A stretch of DNA of 47,282 nt from an uncultured Acidaminococcus sp. (GCA_900315205.1 OMYF01000014.1:1-47282); one strand, 5' to 3'; positions 15,933-26,723 are shown, counted from the first letter of the stretch. Numbers and translations are program-made. The notes: generated from the letters alone by a model not told the origin.

Positions 15933-17759
15933 ATGATTAGAAACGATTTGCGTAACATTGCTATCATTGCCCACGTCGACCATGGCAAGACTACCCTTGT
16001 CGATGCCATGCTGAAACAGAGCCATGTCTTCCGTGCCAACGAAAAGGTACAGGAAAGGGTCATGGACTCCAATGATCAGGAAAGGGAACGCGGGATCACA
16101 ATCCTGGCAAAGAATACTTCCGTCATGCACAAGGGGACCAAGATCAATATCCTGGATACTCCGGGCCATGCAGATTTTGGCGGCGAAGTGGAACGTGTGC
16201 TGAACATGGTCGACGGCGTCCTGCTGCTCGTCGATGCGTATGAAGGCCCTATGCCCCAGACGAAATATGTGCTGCGCAAAGCACTGGAACATCATCTGAA
16301 ACCGATTGTCGTCATCAATAAGATCGACCGTCCGGATCAGAGAGTGGAAGAAGTCGTCGATGAGGTCCTGGATCTGTTCATCGAGCTGAATGCAAGCGAT
16401 GATCAGCTGGATTTCCCTGTGGTGTACTGCTCTGCCAAGACGGGCGTCGCCAAACTGTCCATGGATGATGACAGTGACAACCTGGAACCGCTGTTCCGCA
16501 CCATCCTGGATACGATCCCGGCGCCGGATGTCGATGTGGATGCGCCGCTGCAGCTCCTCGTCAACACGCTGGATTATGATGATTATGTCGGTCGTATCGT
16601 CGTGGGCCGTATCGTCCGCGGCACCATCCACAACGGCCAGATGATCTGCCTGATGCATGATGACAAGCGCACGAATGAAAAGATCGGCCGTCTGTATACG
16701 TACGAAGGCCTGAAGCGGGTGGAGACCCAGGAAGCCCAGGCCGGGGAAATCATCGCCCTCATCGGACTGCAGGATGCGGAAATCGGCGATACCATCGCTG
16801 ACGTGGACAATCCGGAACAGCTTGCCGGCATCAAAGTCGATGAACCGACCCTGTCCATGACGTTCTCCGTCAATGACAGTCCTTTTGCCGGACAGGAAGG
16901 CCATTTCATCACGAGCCGCCATATCCGGGAACGCCTCTACAAAGAAGTGGAAACGAACGTTTCTATGAAGGTCGAAGATACGGATTCTGCCGATACCTTC
17001 AAGGTATCCGGCCGTGGTGAACTCCATCTGTCCGTACTGATCGAAGCCATGAGAAGAGAAGGCTTTGAACTGCAGGTCGGCAAACCGACCGTCATCATGC
17101 GCCGCGACAAAGACGGCAAGCTCCTTGAACCGATGGAAGCCCTGACCATCGACGTGCCGCAGGACTTCATGGGTCCTGTCATGGAAGGCCTGGGCATCCG
17201 CAAAGCGGAGCTGCAGAATATGACGGAAATGGCCGGCTATCTGAGAATGGAATTCATCATTCCGGCCCGCGGCCTCATCGGCTTCAGGAACCAGTTCCTG
17301 ACCGATACCAAAGGCAACGGCATCATGAACCACGTCTTTGCCGGCTGGGGCGCCTACAAAGGCGATATCCCCGGCCGTACGAGAGGGTCCCTGGTGGCCT
17401 TTGAAGCCGGTGAAACGACGGCTTACGGCATCGATAAATGCCAGGCCCGAGGCACCATGTATGTTGTGCCGGGCGAACAGGTCTATGAAGGTCAGATCGT
17501 CGGCGAAAACAGCCGTGAAGACGATATGGACGTCAACCCCTGCAAGAAGAAACACGTTTCCAACATGCGTGCCGCCGGTTCCGATGATGCGGTCCGGCTG
17601 ATCCCGCCGCAGACTTTCTCCCTGGAAGGTGCTCTGGAACACATCAATGAAGATGAAACGGTGGAAGTTACGCCCAAGAGCATCCGTATGAGAAAGAAAG
17701 TCCTGTCCCGTCTGGAACGGGCCCGTCAGAGAGCGCGTTCGGCCCGGGTAGAAGGCTGA
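15933..17759 (+). CDS. typA: Ribosome-associated translational GTPase TypA/BipA
   Basis: A 608-residue GTPase of normal family length. GTP-binding motifs are [10 protein letters not shown] near residue 12, [15 protein letters not shown] near 75 and NKIDRP near 128. EF-Tu-like domain II, EF-G-like domains III and V, and a C-terminal TypA-specific domain with [11 protein letters not shown] near 480 follow. TypA acts on the ribosome, supports 50S assembly and is needed for growth in the cold and under stress. I chose the ATG at 15933, after GGGGAAAGG. The leader carries a possible RNA switch. The sepF-like gene follows after 43 bp. Confidence 0.96.
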   Translation: MIRNDLRNIAIIAHVDHGKTTLVDAMLKQSHVFRANEKVQERVMDSNDQERERGITILAKNTSVMHKGTKINILDTPGHADFGGEVERVLNMVDGVLLLVDAYEGPMPQTKYVLRKALEHHLKPIVVINKIDRPDQRVEEVVDEVLDLFIELNASDDQLDFPVVYCSAKTGVAKLSMDDDSDNLEPLFRTILDTIPAPDVDVDAPLQLLVNTLDYDDYVGRIVVGRIVRGTIHNGQMICLMHDDKRTNEKIGRLYTYEGLKRVETQEAQAGEIIALIGLQDAEIGDTIADVDNPEQLAGIKVDEPTLSMTFSVNDSPFAGQEGHFITSRHIRERLYKEVETNVSMKVEDTDSADTFKVSGRGELHLSVLIEAMRREGFELQVGKPTVIMRRDKDGKLLEPMEALTIDVPQDFMGPVMEGLGIRKAELQNMTEMAGYLRMEFIIPARGLIGFRNQFLTDTKGNGIMNHVFAGWGAYKGDIPGRTRGSLVAFEAGETTAYGIDKCQARGTMYVVPGEQVYEGQIVGENSREDDMDVNPCKKKHVSNMRAAGSDDAVRLIPPQTFSLEGALEHINEDETVEVTPKSIRMRKKVLSRLERARQRARSARVEG

Positions 17760-17802
17760 TTGCAGAAGATCCTGTTTCCGGGTAGTGAAGGAGGGTGGTC
17801 CC

Positions 17803-18117
17803 ATGCAAAGGGGAGTTTCTTACAGCAATGAGAATGAACGCGGAGAAGGTTCCGGTTCCCTGCGGGTCCTTTCGCGGCCTGCTCTCCGGCTTGCCCTCAG
17901 GACTCCGGCTTCCCTGCATGACATCACGGCATATGCCGGCCTGCTCCTTGAAGGCGCTGCCCTGCTGGTCGATTATTCCACCCTGGGCGCTGACGAGGCA
18001 GTCCGGGCGATGGACTATCTGTCCGGTGTGGCCTATGCCCTGGACGATTCGGAATTTGAAATTTCAGTGGATGTGCTTCTCTACCTGCCTCCGGCAGCGG
18101 AAGCTGTGAAAGGCTGA
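17803..18117 (+). CDS. Short SepF-like cell-division protein
   Basis: A 104-residue protein. From about residue 35 to 100 it matches the SepF/DUF552 domain: ASLHDITAYAGLLLEGAALLVDYSTL, then AVRAMDYLSGVAYALDDSEF, the most conserved SepF stretch, ending in a LLYLPP strand. SepF bundles FtsZ filaments and ties them to the membrane. Here the N-terminal amphipathic membrane helix of Bacillus SepF is missing and is replaced by a short polar, glycine-rich segment. It could be a truncated SepF or a paralogue. GAAGGAGGGTG precedes the ATG at 17803. It probably shares the typA transcript. Confidence 0.75.
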   Translation: MQRGVSYSNENERGEGSGSLRVLSRPALRLALRTPASLHDITAYAGLLLEGAALLVDYSTLGADEAVRAMDYLSGVAYALDDSEFEISVDVLLYLPPAAEAVKG

Positions 18118-18146
18118 GAACTGCATCCGAAAAGCAGTAAACACTG

Positions 18147-18187
18147 CAGCACCTGTTTTTCATAATCAAGAAAAACAGGTGCTGTTT
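18147..18187 (+). terminator. Perfect 15-bp hairpin between sepF-like gene and dnaE
   Basis: CAGCACCTGTTTTTC (18147-18161) pairs perfectly with GAAAAACAGGTGCTG (18170-18184) around an 8-nt loop. Only TTT follows, so termination may be partial. A TATAAT at 18192-18197, just after it, may start the dnaE transcript. Confidence 0.65.
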
Positions 18188-18268
18188 GTAGTATAATGGG
18201 AAAGTATGATACAGCGGCCCGTTTGCGGCTGCATGCAGGCTTTCCGCAAGGCAGTAAGGAGTCACCCC

Positions 18269-21200
18269 ATGTCCAATCAGTTCGTCCATTTACATACGCA
18301 TACGCAGTACAGCCTCCTCGACGGGGCGTGCCGCATCCCGGAACTCGTCCGCTTTGCCCGGGAGCAGGGGATGCCGGCTCTCGCCATCACGGATCACGGG
18401 GTGATGTACGGTGTCGTCGAGTTCTACCGTGCCTGCAAAGACAACGGGATCAAACCGATCATCGGCTGTGAGGTCTACATCACTTCAGGTTCCCTGCGGA
18501 CCAAAAATCTCGATGCCCGGAACAAACTGTACCATCTGATCCTGCTGGCGGAGAACATGACAGGGTATGCCAACCTGATGAAACTTGTTTCCATTGGTCA
18601 GGTGGACGGTTTTTATTACAAACCGAGGATCGACAAGGACGTGCTCCGGCAGTATCATGAGGGACTCATCTGCCTGAGCGCCTGCGTAGCCGGTGAAGTG
18701 CCCCGTCACATCGTGCGGGGAGAGCTGGAGACGGCGGAAAAAGTCATGCTGGAGTATCTGGATATTTTCGGGCCCGACCATTATTATCTGGAGATCCAGA
18801 ACCATGACCTGCCGGAAGAAAGGACTGTGGCGGCAGAACTCCATAACCTGGCCCGGAAGCATCATGTGAAGCTGGTGGCGACGAACGATCTGCATTATGT
18901 GCATCGGGAGGATGCGGCCGGCCAGGATATGCTGCTGTGCATCCAGACGGGGGCCCACTACCTCGATCCGGACCGGATGCGTTTCAATAACGATTCCTAT
19001 TACCTCAAGAGCCGGAAAGAAATGGAAGCCATTTTCCCGGATGATGCCGAGGCTCTGGACAATACACTGGAAATCGCCAGCCGCTGCAATGTGGAACTGG
19101 AATTCGGCCATCTGCTCCTTCCGGAATTCCCTCTTCCTGAAGGGGAGACGTCCATGGACGGATACCTGCGTAAGCTCTGCGAGGAAGGTTTTCCGAGCCG
19201 CTATGGAACGGACGACGGGACCGCGGCAAAACGCATGGAGTACGAACTGGGCATCATCAGACAGATGGGCTATTCGGGGTACTTCCTCATCGTCTGGGAC
19301 TTCATCAATTACTGCCGGACCCATGATATCCCCGTGGGTCCCGGGAGAGGGAGCGCGGCCGGCAGCATCGTTGCCTATCTGACGGGCATCACCGATATCG
19401 ATCCTCTCAAATACAATCTGATCTTTGAACGATTCCTCAATCCGGAGCGCGTGAGCATGCCCGATATCGATACGGATATCGACTACGTAAAACGCCACCT
19501 GGTCGTGGATTATCTGGCCCGGAAGTACGGTGAAAAACATGTGGCCCAGATCGTCACCTTCGGGACGCTGGCTGCCAAGGCCGCCGTCAAGGATGTGGGG
19601 CGGGCCATGGAGATTCCACTGAACGTCGTCAACCAGGTAAACAAGCTCATCCCCAATACACCCGGGACGACGCTGAAGGGAGCTCTGGAGTCGAGCCGGG
19701 AACTTGCAGCCATGCGGGACGAAAATCCCAGTATCGCGCAGCTCCTCGAATTTGCCGGGCGTGTGGAAGGGATGCCGCGCCACACTTCGACCCATGCCGC
19801 CGGCGTCGTGATCACACCGGGCGAGCTGACGGACTATGTGCCCCTGCAAATGACATCGAGCAGCGATGATGACCATGAATACATCTGTACTCAGTACGAC
19901 AAGGACTGTTCCGAGTCCCTGGGTCTTCTGAAGATGGATCTCCTGGGTCTCAGGACGCTGACTGTCATCGACGATGCCGTCAAGATGATCCGGAAGAACA
20001 AAGGCATCGATGTGGATATCCGGCATATCAACCTGGCTGACAAAAAAACCTGCAGGATGCTCTGCGAAGGCGACACGGCCGCGGTCTTCCAGATGGAATC
20101 GAGCGGCATGACACGCCTGATGAAACAGCTTGCGCCGGAGAGCATGGCGGACCTTATCCCGCTTGTCGCCCTTTACCGGCCGGGTCCCCTTGGCAGCGGC
20201 ATGGCCGAAGATTTCATCGCCGGCCGCCATGGCAAAAGGACCGCCAAAGTCCTCCATCCCCTGATGGAACCCATCGTGGCCGACACGTATGGCGTCATCC
20301 TCTATCAGGAACAGGTCATGCAGATCGTATCCGCCCTGGCGGGTTTTTCCCTTGGCGAAGCAGATATCCTGCGCCGTGCCATGGGGAAAAAGAAAGCTGC
20401 CCTCCTGGACAGCCAGAAGCAGAAATTCATCGACGGGGCGGCCCGGGAACATCAGATCCCCAGACCGCTGGCAGAAGAGATCTTTGCTCTGCTGCAGCAC
20501 TTTGCCGGTTATGGATTCAACAAGTCCCATTCCGCGGCGTATGCGCTTGTGGCTTATCAGACAGCGTACCTGAAGGCCAATTTCCCCGTCGAATATATGG
20601 CAGCCTTCCTGAACAGCGTGATCACCGTGGCCGAAAAGGTCAGCTGGTACATCAATATCTGCAAAGATATGGGCATCAAGGTCCTGCCGCCCGATGTCAA
20701 TGCCAGTGAAGCGGGCTTTTCTGTGGATGGAGGCACCATCCGCTTCGGTCTGGGCGCCATCAAGAGTGTCGGTGATGCGGCGGTGGAGGCAATCCTGGCG
20801 GAACGCCGCAAAAAGGGAAAGTTCAAGGATTTCTATGATTTTGCCCAGCGCGTGGATCTGACAAAGGTCAATAAACGTGTCGTCGAAAATCTCATCCAGT
20901 GCGGGTCCATGGATACGTTCGGTGTCAAACGCTCCCAGCTGCTTGCCGTGATGGACCGGGTCCTTGACATGGCGGCGGCGGACCAGAAGGACCGGCTCAT
21001 GGGAGCCATCGACCTCTTTGGGGAGGAGGAGACCCAGCGCGCGATACGTGTGCCCCTGCCGGATCTGCCCGAGATCCCCAAGAGTGAGATCCTGCGCCTT
21101 GAAAAGGAACTGATCGGGTTCTATGTCACGGGCCACCCTCTGGAGGAGTACCGGGCGGCGCTGTCGGGAATGACCCAGATCGCCCGCTGCAGCGAAGAAA

Positions 21201-21688
21201 ATTTCCGCGACGGCGAGCGCGTGATCGTGGGCGGTATCATTTCGGACCTGCGCCTTCGGACGACAAAAGCGGGGGACCAGATGGCGGTCTTCACGCTGGA
21301 GGACCTGAGCGGGTCCATCCAGGCCATTGCCTTCCCCAGATCCTATGCCGTCAGCCGTGCGGCTGTCGGCGAGGATAAGATCGTGTCCGTTGCGGGGATG
21401 CTGAAATTCGATGAAGAGACCCCCCGTATCTTCGTAAACAAGGTCGATCCTCTGCGGGCCTCCGGGAGCGGCGTGCATCTGTATATCCGGAAGGGGCGGA
21501 ACACCCAGGCTGTCCAGCGGCAGCTTGCAGGGATCTTTGCCGCCTACCACGGTTCGACTCCCGTGTTCCTGCATATCGAAGATACGCGGCGGGTCATCCG
21601 TACCAATCCCCAGTTCTGGGTGGAACGCGAAGCGCCCGGTTTTGCCGATGCCATTGCAAAGATCCTCGGGGAAGGGTCACTTAAATAA
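18269..21688 (+). CDS. dnaE: DNA polymerase III subunit alpha (DnaE)
   Basis: A 1139-residue replicative polymerase subunit of the DnaE type. The PHP domain opens with HLHTHTQYSLLDGA and continues with AITDHGVMYG. The catalytic aspartates lie in MPDIDTDID near residue 397, and the family GPGRGSAAGSIVAYLTGITDIDP lies near 357. Fingers, a helix-hairpin-helix region near 835 (FGLGAIKSVG) and an OB fold near 990-1060 (VGGIISDLR) follow, then a tau-binding-like C-terminus. Usual DnaE reads PDxDIDF where this has PDIDTDID; all aspartates are kept. I chose the ATG at 18269 with TAAGGAG 7 nt upstream. Confidence 0.96.
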   Translation: MSNQFVHLHTHTQYSLLDGACRIPELVRFAREQGMPALAITDHGVMYGVVEFYRACKDNGIKPIIGCEVYITSGSLRTKNLDARNKLYHLILLAENMTGYANLMKLVSIGQVDGFYYKPRIDKDVLRQYHEGLICLSACVAGEVPRHIVRGELETAEKVMLEYLDIFGPDHYYLEIQNHDLPEERTVAAELHNLARKHHVKLVATNDLHYVHREDAAGQDMLLCIQTGAHYLDPDRMRFNNDSYYLKSRKEMEAIFPDDAEALDNTLEIASRCNVELEFGHLLLPEFPLPEGETSMDGYLRKLCEEGFPSRYGTDDGTAAKRMEYELGIIRQMGYSGYFLIVWDFINYCRTHDIPVGPGRGSAAGSIVAYLTGITDIDPLKYNLIFERFLNPERVSMPDIDTDIDYVKRHLVVDYLARKYGEKHVAQIVTFGTLAAKAAVKDVGRAMEIPLNVVNQVNKLIPNTPGTTLKGALESSRELAAMRDENPSIAQLLEFAGRVEGMPRHTSTHAAGVVITPGELTDYVPLQMTSSSDDDHEYICTQYDKDCSESLGLLKMDLLGLRTLTVIDDAVKMIRKNKGIDVDIRHINLADKKTCRMLCEGDTAAVFQMESSGMTRLMKQLAPESMADLIPLVALYRPGPLGSGMAEDFIAGRHGKRTAKVLHPLMEPIVADTYGVILYQEQVMQIVSALAGFSLGEADILRRAMGKKKAALLDSQKQKFIDGAAREHQIPRPLAEEIFALLQHFAGYGFNKSHSAAYALVAYQTAYLKANFPVEYMAAFLNSVITVAEKVSWYINICKDMGIKVLPPDVNASEAGFSVDGGTIRFGLGAIKSVGDAAVEAILAERRKKGKFKDFYDFAQRVDLTKVNKRVVENLIQCGSMDTFGVKRSQLLAVMDRVLDMAAADQKDRLMGAIDLFGEEETQRAIRVPLPDLPEIPKSEILRLEKELIGFYVTGHPLEEYRAALSGMTQIARCSEENFRDGERVIVGGIISDLRLRTTKAGDQMAVFTLEDLSGSIQAIAFPRSYAVSRAAVGEDKIVSVAGMLKFDEETPRIFVNKVDPLRASGSGVHLYIRKGRNTQAVQRQLAGIFAAYHGSTPVFLHIEDTRRVIRTNPQFWVEREAPGFADAIAKILGEGSLK

Positions 21689-21749
21689 TCAACTGTGCCG
21701 CCTGTTTTTCCTCTGGGAATGGCGGACTCTGTTAAAGCAAGGAGTTAAC

Positions 21750-24215
21750 ATGCGCAAGGAAGATGTTGAACTGTTATCCCCGGCGGGGACCTGGGAAGCT
21801 CTCGAAGCCGCCGTCTATGCCGGCGCGGATGCCGTGTATCTCGGAGGCACCAGTTTTGGGGCAAGGCAGTATGCGGAGAATTTCGGCCCCGAAGAACTGC
21901 GGCGGGCCGTCCATTTCGTCCATATCCACAAAGTGCGGATCTATGTGACGGTAAATACCCTCGTGCGTGACGATGAACTGCCGGCGCTGGGTGAATACGT
22001 GACGGAACTCAGCAATATCGGTGTCGATGGCATCATCGTGCAGGATGTGGGCATCATCCGCATCTGCCGCCGGGCCGTGCCGGAGCTGGAACTCCATGCG
22101 AGCACGCAGATGACCATCACCAATTCGGCCGGTGCTGTCTTTGCTTACCATCAGGGTATGCCCCGTTCCGTCATAGCCCGTGAAACATCTCTCAAAGATT
22201 TGAAGACGATCTGCAGGACGACGCCAGGAGAAATCGAAGCTTTTTCCCATGGCGCTCTCTGCGTCTGCTATTCCGGCCAGTGCCTGATGAGCAGTCTCAT
22301 CGGCGGACGCAGCGGCAACCGCGGACGCTGTGCCCAGCCCTGCCGTCTGCCTTATACGCTTGTCAACGGGGAAGGCAGGGACCTGCTTGCCCATGTCGAT
22401 GCAGGCCACTATCTGCTCAGCCCGAAGGACATGAATACGCTGGATATCCTGCCCCAGCTCATCGAGACGGGGGTGCGGTCCTTCAAGATCGAAGGCCGCA
22501 TGAAACGGCCCGAGTATGTGGCCGTCGTGACCGATATTTACCGCCGCGCCATCGACAGCTATTTTGCCGGCCATTATACGGTGTCCGCAGAGGATAAGGA
22601 ACATATCGAACAGATTTTTAACCGCGACTTTACGACGGCCTATATGCTCGGGCGGCCGGGACGCACTATGATGAGCGACCGCCGGCCCAACAACCGCGGG
22701 GTGCTGCTGGGGCGGGTCACCGCATTTTCCGGTGATTTCCGTTACGGCACGATCAAACTCGACAAAGACCTGCATCTGGGCGATGGCCTGGAATTCTGGG
22801 TCAGTGTCGGCGGCCGTGTCGGCACGACGGTGGAAAAGATGACTGTAAACGGCCGGGAAACAGCGGCTGCCCGGGCGGGCGAACAGGTGACGATCGCTGT
22901 GCCGAAGGGCATCCGCCTGAATGACCGCGTCTTCCGGACATATGACAACAGGCTTATGCAGTATGCTGCTCAGTTCTTCGGGGAGCATCACAAGCAGCGC
23001 ATCCCTCTCGATTTTTATGTGACGGCCCATCTGGGTTCACCCCTTTCCATCGTGGCGGTGGACAGTGACGGCCATTCGGGTGAAGGAAAGACAGATTTCA
23101 TCGTTGAGAAAGCTCGCAAACATGCACTGGACGAAACGGCAGTGCGCAAACAGGTGGACCGTCTGGGCACGACGGAATTCAGTGTGGGGCAGCTCATCCT
23201 GGATCTGGATGAGGGTGTCATGGTGCCTGTGAGCGAGCTGAACGAAGCTCGCCGCAAGGCCGTGGATGCTCTCGAGACGGAGCGTCTCCGTGATTTCGGG
23301 CCTGTCCGCCATCCCGTAAAATGGAGCAGTAAATGGCTCGAACAGCCTGTGAACCATTCTCTGCGCCATTCCAGCAGCATTTCCGTCCATGTGGATACGC
23401 TTGAAAAAGCAAAGAATGCTCTCGCAGCGGGTGCCGATACTCTCATCGTCGGCGGTGACAGCTACAGCCTGCCCCTTTTGACGGATCAGGATTATGAGAC
23501 CATTGCCGGCTGGGTCCGCGAGCGGGGAAAGAGATTCATCATCGCCACGAGCCGCATCGTCAGCGAAGGGCAGCTCCCGTATTTCCGCAGTGCCCTGACG
23601 CGCTGGAGCAAACTGCAGCCCGATGGTTTCCTTGCTGCCAACAATGGTCTCATCGAAATGATCACAGAAACTGGGATCCCGCTCTATATCGACTACGGCC
23701 TCAATATTTTCAACAGCCAGAGCATCCTGTACTGGCAGGACTGCGGCGCTGCGGGCGTGACCCTTTCGCCGGAGCTGACTCTTGCCCAGGTGGGAGAACT
23801 GCTGAAGAAATCCGCCCTGCCCGTCGAGTGTCTCGCTGAAGGAGCGCTGGAGATGATGGTCTCCGAATACTGTGTCACAGGCAGTTTCCTGGGGCATCTC
23901 GACAGCGGCCGCTGCAGCTTCAACTGCCGGGAGCAGGCGTATCTGGAAGACCGCAAGAAGGAGCGGTTCCCGCTCAAACAGGACCAGTTCGGCCGCACCC
24001 ATATCCTGAACGGCCATCCGCTGTCCATGCTGGCCCATGCCAGAGATATGGGAAAAATGGGCCTGGCGAGCCTGCGCATCGACGGACGCGGTTATACCGC
24101 CGAAGAGGTGGGGACGCTGACTGCCCTGTACAAGGGTGTCCTCGCGGGCGATACAGCCGTTACGGAAAACAGGCCCCATACGACACGGGGCCACTATTTC
24201 AGAGGTGTTTTGTAA
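21750..24215 (+). CDS. U32-family peptidase with DUF3656 (RlhA-like)
   Basis: An 821-residue U32 protein. The N-terminal TIM-barrel part starts ELLSPAGTWEALEAAVYAGADAVYLGG. The conserved cysteine region GALCVCYSGQC with RGRCAQPCR lies near residues 170-195, and SPKDMN with FKIEGRMK lies near 225-250. A DUF3656-type insertion follows, and the C-terminal repeat of the barrel contains another Cys cluster (CSFNCREQAYLEDRK near 725). The E. coli homologue RlhA is required for hydroxylation of 23S rRNA C2501, and shorter paralogues hydroxylate tRNA uridine. RNA hydroxylation is thus more likely than proteolysis. The ATG at 21750 follows AAGGAG, and mutS2 starts 1 bp after the stop. Confidence 0.85.
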   Translation: MRKEDVELLSPAGTWEALEAAVYAGADAVYLGGTSFGARQYAENFGPEELRRAVHFVHIHKVRIYVTVNTLVRDDELPALGEYVTELSNIGVDGIIVQDVGIIRICRRAVPELELHASTQMTITNSAGAVFAYHQGMPRSVIARETSLKDLKTICRTTPGEIEAFSHGALCVCYSGQCLMSSLIGGRSGNRGRCAQPCRLPYTLVNGEGRDLLAHVDAGHYLLSPKDMNTLDILPQLIETGVRSFKIEGRMKRPEYVAVVTDIYRRAIDSYFAGHYTVSAEDKEHIEQIFNRDFTTAYMLGRPGRTMMSDRRPNNRGVLLGRVTAFSGDFRYGTIKLDKDLHLGDGLEFWVSVGGRVGTTVEKMTVNGRETAAARAGEQVTIAVPKGIRLNDRVFRTYDNRLMQYAAQFFGEHHKQRIPLDFYVTAHLGSPLSIVAVDSDGHSGEGKTDFIVEKARKHALDETAVRKQVDRLGTTEFSVGQLILDLDEGVMVPVSELNEARRKAVDALETERLRDFGPVRHPVKWSSKWLEQPVNHSLRHSSSISVHVDTLEKAKNALAAGADTLIVGGDSYSLPLLTDQDYETIAGWVRERGKRFIIATSRIVSEGQLPYFRSALTRWSKLQPDGFLAANNGLIEMITETGIPLYIDYGLNIFNSQSILYWQDCGAAGVTLSPELTLAQVGELLKKSALPVECLAEGALEMMVSEYCVTGSFLGHLDSGRCSFNCREQAYLEDRKKERFPLKQDQFGRTHILNGHPLSMLAHARDMGKMGLASLRIDGRGYTAEEVGTLTALYKGVLAGDTAVTENRPHTTRGHYFRGVL

Positions 24216-24216
24216 T

Positions 24217-26592
24217 ATGGCAAAATTTGCTGTCAATACATTGGAATTCGACAAGGTCAAGAGCCGGCTCGCCCGGGAGGCCGGGACCACCCTGGGGCAG
24301 AAGCTCGCCCTGGAACTCCAGAGTTCCTCTGAGTTTGAAGTCGTCAAACGGATGCAGGAAGAGACTGCCGAGGCTCTGCGCATCTTTGATGAAGGCAAGC
24401 GGATCCCCCTGGGCGGCATCACGGATATTTCTTCCTGCGTTAAGCGGGCCCGGGTGGGAAGTGTCCTCGACCCGGAAGAATTCAAGGCCGTCCACGAGGT
24501 CATTGCGGGCATGAAGGATTTGAAGGACTTCCTTCTCGAAGAACGGGAAAATGCTCCTGTCCTCGCATCCTATGCGGAAGATCTGGCAGATTTCACACGC
24601 CTTGCCAAGCAGCTGTCCAGTGTCCTTGACGAAAAAGGGAACATCAAGGATACGGCATCGGTCAAGCTGTCGGGCCTGCGCACAGGGATCCTGGTGGCGA
24701 AAAACCGTGTCAAAGACAAACTGACGGATCTCCTCCACGATCCCAATAACCAGAAATATTTCCAGGATGCTCTCGTAACGATGCGGGAGGACCGGTATGT
24801 CATCCCCATCAAGCAGGAATACCGCCTCAATTTCCCGGGCATCGTGCATGACCAGTCCTCCAGCGGAGCGACACTTTTTATCGAGCCGATGGCGGTGGTG
24901 AACCTCAACAACGATATCAAGAAATACCTGCTGGAAGAGCGGGCTGAGGTGGAGCGTATCCTGCGGGCCCTGACGGGCCACGTCGGCTCCGAGAGCGGCA
25001 ATATCCTGGAATCCCTGGATGTGGCGGCTGAAATCGATTTGATCGCCGCCAAGGCCTCCTACGCTCACAGGCTCCATGCGCGCCGTCCCATGATGGTGAC
25101 GGGCCAGAAACTGCGCATCACGAAAGGGCGCCATCCGTTGCTTGACCAGGAGAAACTGGTACCTCTTGACATCACTCTGGGGGATACCTTCACGACACTC
25201 CTGATCACAGGCCCGAATACGGGCGGCAAGACCGTTGCCTTAAAGACGGTGGGCCTCTTTGCTCTGATGGCTCAGTCAGGACTTTTCATCCCGGCTGAGG
25301 AGGCTGTCCTGCCTGTGTTCCGCGGTGTCTATGCCGATATCGGCGACGAGCAGAGCATCGAGCAGAGCCTGTCCACTTTCTCAGGCCATATGCAGAACAT
25401 GATTTCCATCCTGTCCGCAGCAGGCGACCGGGACCTCGTCCTCGTCGACGAAATCTGTGTCGGGACCGATCCGACCGAAGGCGCGGCTCTCGCCATGTCC
25501 ATGATCGAGTATCTGTACGACCGGCATGTCCTGACCATCGTGACGACCCACTACAGCGAGCTTAAGACTTTTGCCTACGAACATGAAGGCATGGAAAACG
25601 CCAGCGTGGAGTTCAACCCCGAGACCCTGCGCCCGACCTACCGTCTGCTGATGGGTGTGCCGGGCAGCAGCAATGCTTTCTATATTTCTCAGCGCCTCGG
25701 TCTGCCGCAGGAAATCCTGGATCATGCCCAGACCTATATCAGCGAGCGCCACAGCAATATGGAACGGGTGCTCCAGAACCTGGAAGGGGAACGGCGCCAG
25801 TACGAGTCCCGCAAGGACGAAATTGAATCCCTGCGGCTTGAGACGGAGACCCTGCGCAATCAGCTGCGGGCCGAGAAGAACCGGCTGGAAGCGAGCAGGA
25901 CAGCCATCCTGCGCAAGGCGCGCGAAGAGGCGGACGAACTCTACCGGAACGCCCGCCGTGAAAGCACGGCCATCCTGAAAGAACTGCGGGCCAACCAGAA
26001 CATTGTGGAAAGCGCCCGCATCGAAAAACTAGCGGAAATGTCCCGCAAGGCACTGAACAAGAACTTCTCCCTGTCGGGCCGTCCCGTGCCGGAAGGCCAG
26101 GGCCTGACGAGCGGCAATGCGGCCGTGGGCAGACGCGTCTTCGTAAAGACGCTGGGCCAGAATGGCAAAATCACGGCCATCAATGGGCGCGACATCACGG
26201 TTGCCATAGGGGCCATGAAGATGAACGTCGCCATGAAGGACTGCATCCTGACAAAAGATCAGCCCGTGCCGCCGCAGAAGACCCATCGTACGATACCCGC
26301 CCGCGGCGGCAGCCAGAAGCATGATCTCTTTGTCAGCAAGGCCCAGTCCACGTCCGTCCAGATCGATGTGCGCGGCAAGACTGTCGACGAAGCGATCCCG
26401 TACGTGGACAAGGCCATCGATGATGCACTGCTGGCCGGCATGGACCGCTTCCGCCTCGTCCATGGCAAGGGAACGGGCATGCTGCGCAAAGGCCTCCTGG
26501 AATACCTTTCCCAGCATCCCAACGTGAGCCGGACCGAAATGGCGCCTCTGAATGAAGGCGGCTTCGGAGCGACGATCGTCTATGTGAAATAA
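24217..26592 (+). CDS. mutS2: MutS2 / RqcU-type ATPase with Smr endonuclease domain
   Basis: A 791-residue MutS2 protein. It has the MutS-like core and lever, Walker A GPNTGGKTVALKT near residue 331, Walker B LVDEICVGTDP near 410, the MutS loop TTHYSELK near 445, a long coiled coil (about 510-640), a KOW-like region, and a C-terminal Smr domain with IDVRGKTVDEA near 715 and VHGKGTGMLR near 750. Firmicutes MutS2 splits collided ribosomes; other homologues suppress recombination. It lacks the mismatch-binding domain of MutS, as expected. It overlaps in transcription with the U32 gene (1-bp gap) and ends at a strong terminator. Confidence 0.94.
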   Translation: MAKFAVNTLEFDKVKSRLAREAGTTLGQKLALELQSSSEFEVVKRMQEETAEALRIFDEGKRIPLGGITDISSCVKRARVGSVLDPEEFKAVHEVIAGMKDLKDFLLEERENAPVLASYAEDLADFTRLAKQLSSVLDEKGNIKDTASVKLSGLRTGILVAKNRVKDKLTDLLHDPNNQKYFQDALVTMREDRYVIPIKQEYRLNFPGIVHDQSSSGATLFIEPMAVVNLNNDIKKYLLEERAEVERILRALTGHVGSESGNILESLDVAAEIDLIAAKASYAHRLHARRPMMVTGQKLRITKGRHPLLDQEKLVPLDITLGDTFTTLLITGPNTGGKTVALKTVGLFALMAQSGLFIPAEEAVLPVFRGVYADIGDEQSIEQSLSTFSGHMQNMISILSAAGDRDLVLVDEICVGTDPTEGAALAMSMIEYLYDRHVLTIVTTHYSELKTFAYEHEGMENASVEFNPETLRPTYRLLMGVPGSSNAFYISQRLGLPQEILDHAQTYISERHSNMERVLQNLEGERRQYESRKDEIESLRLETETLRNQLRAEKNRLEASRTAILRKAREEADELYRNARRESTAILKELRANQNIVESARIEKLAEMSRKALNKNFSLSGRPVPEGQGLTSGNAAVGRRVFVKTLGQNGKITAINGRDITVAIGAMKMNVAMKDCILTKDQPVPPQKTHRTIPARGGSQKHDLFVSKAQSTSVQIDVRGKTVDEAIPYVDKAIDDALLAGMDRFRLVHGKGTGMLRKGLLEYLSQHPNVSRTEMAPLNEGGFGATIVYVK

Positions 26593-26723
26593 AACAGGGA
26601 TCCTGACAGATGGACTGCCGGAAAGAGAGAAAATCCCATTTCTTTCTTTTCGGCGATTCTTTTTCAGAGATGGCCTCTGCAGATACATCAGGACACACTG
26701 TTTCCTGCATGTACAGGGACAGC

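Noticed and set aside
15807..17804. Antisense open frame of 665 codons opposite typA
   Set aside because: Same antisense codon-bias artefact; typA on the other strand is unambiguous.
18485..21574. Antisense open frame of about 1029 codons opposite dnaE
   Set aside because: It has no ribosome site, is rich in His/Asp/Gln as expected from antisense reading of biased codons, and lies wholly within a certain dnaE gene.
21750..24215. Collagenase-type virulence protease call for the U32 protein
   Set aside because: The DUF3656-containing architecture and cysteine clusters match RNA-hydroxylation factors; protease activity is not supported by any visible motif.
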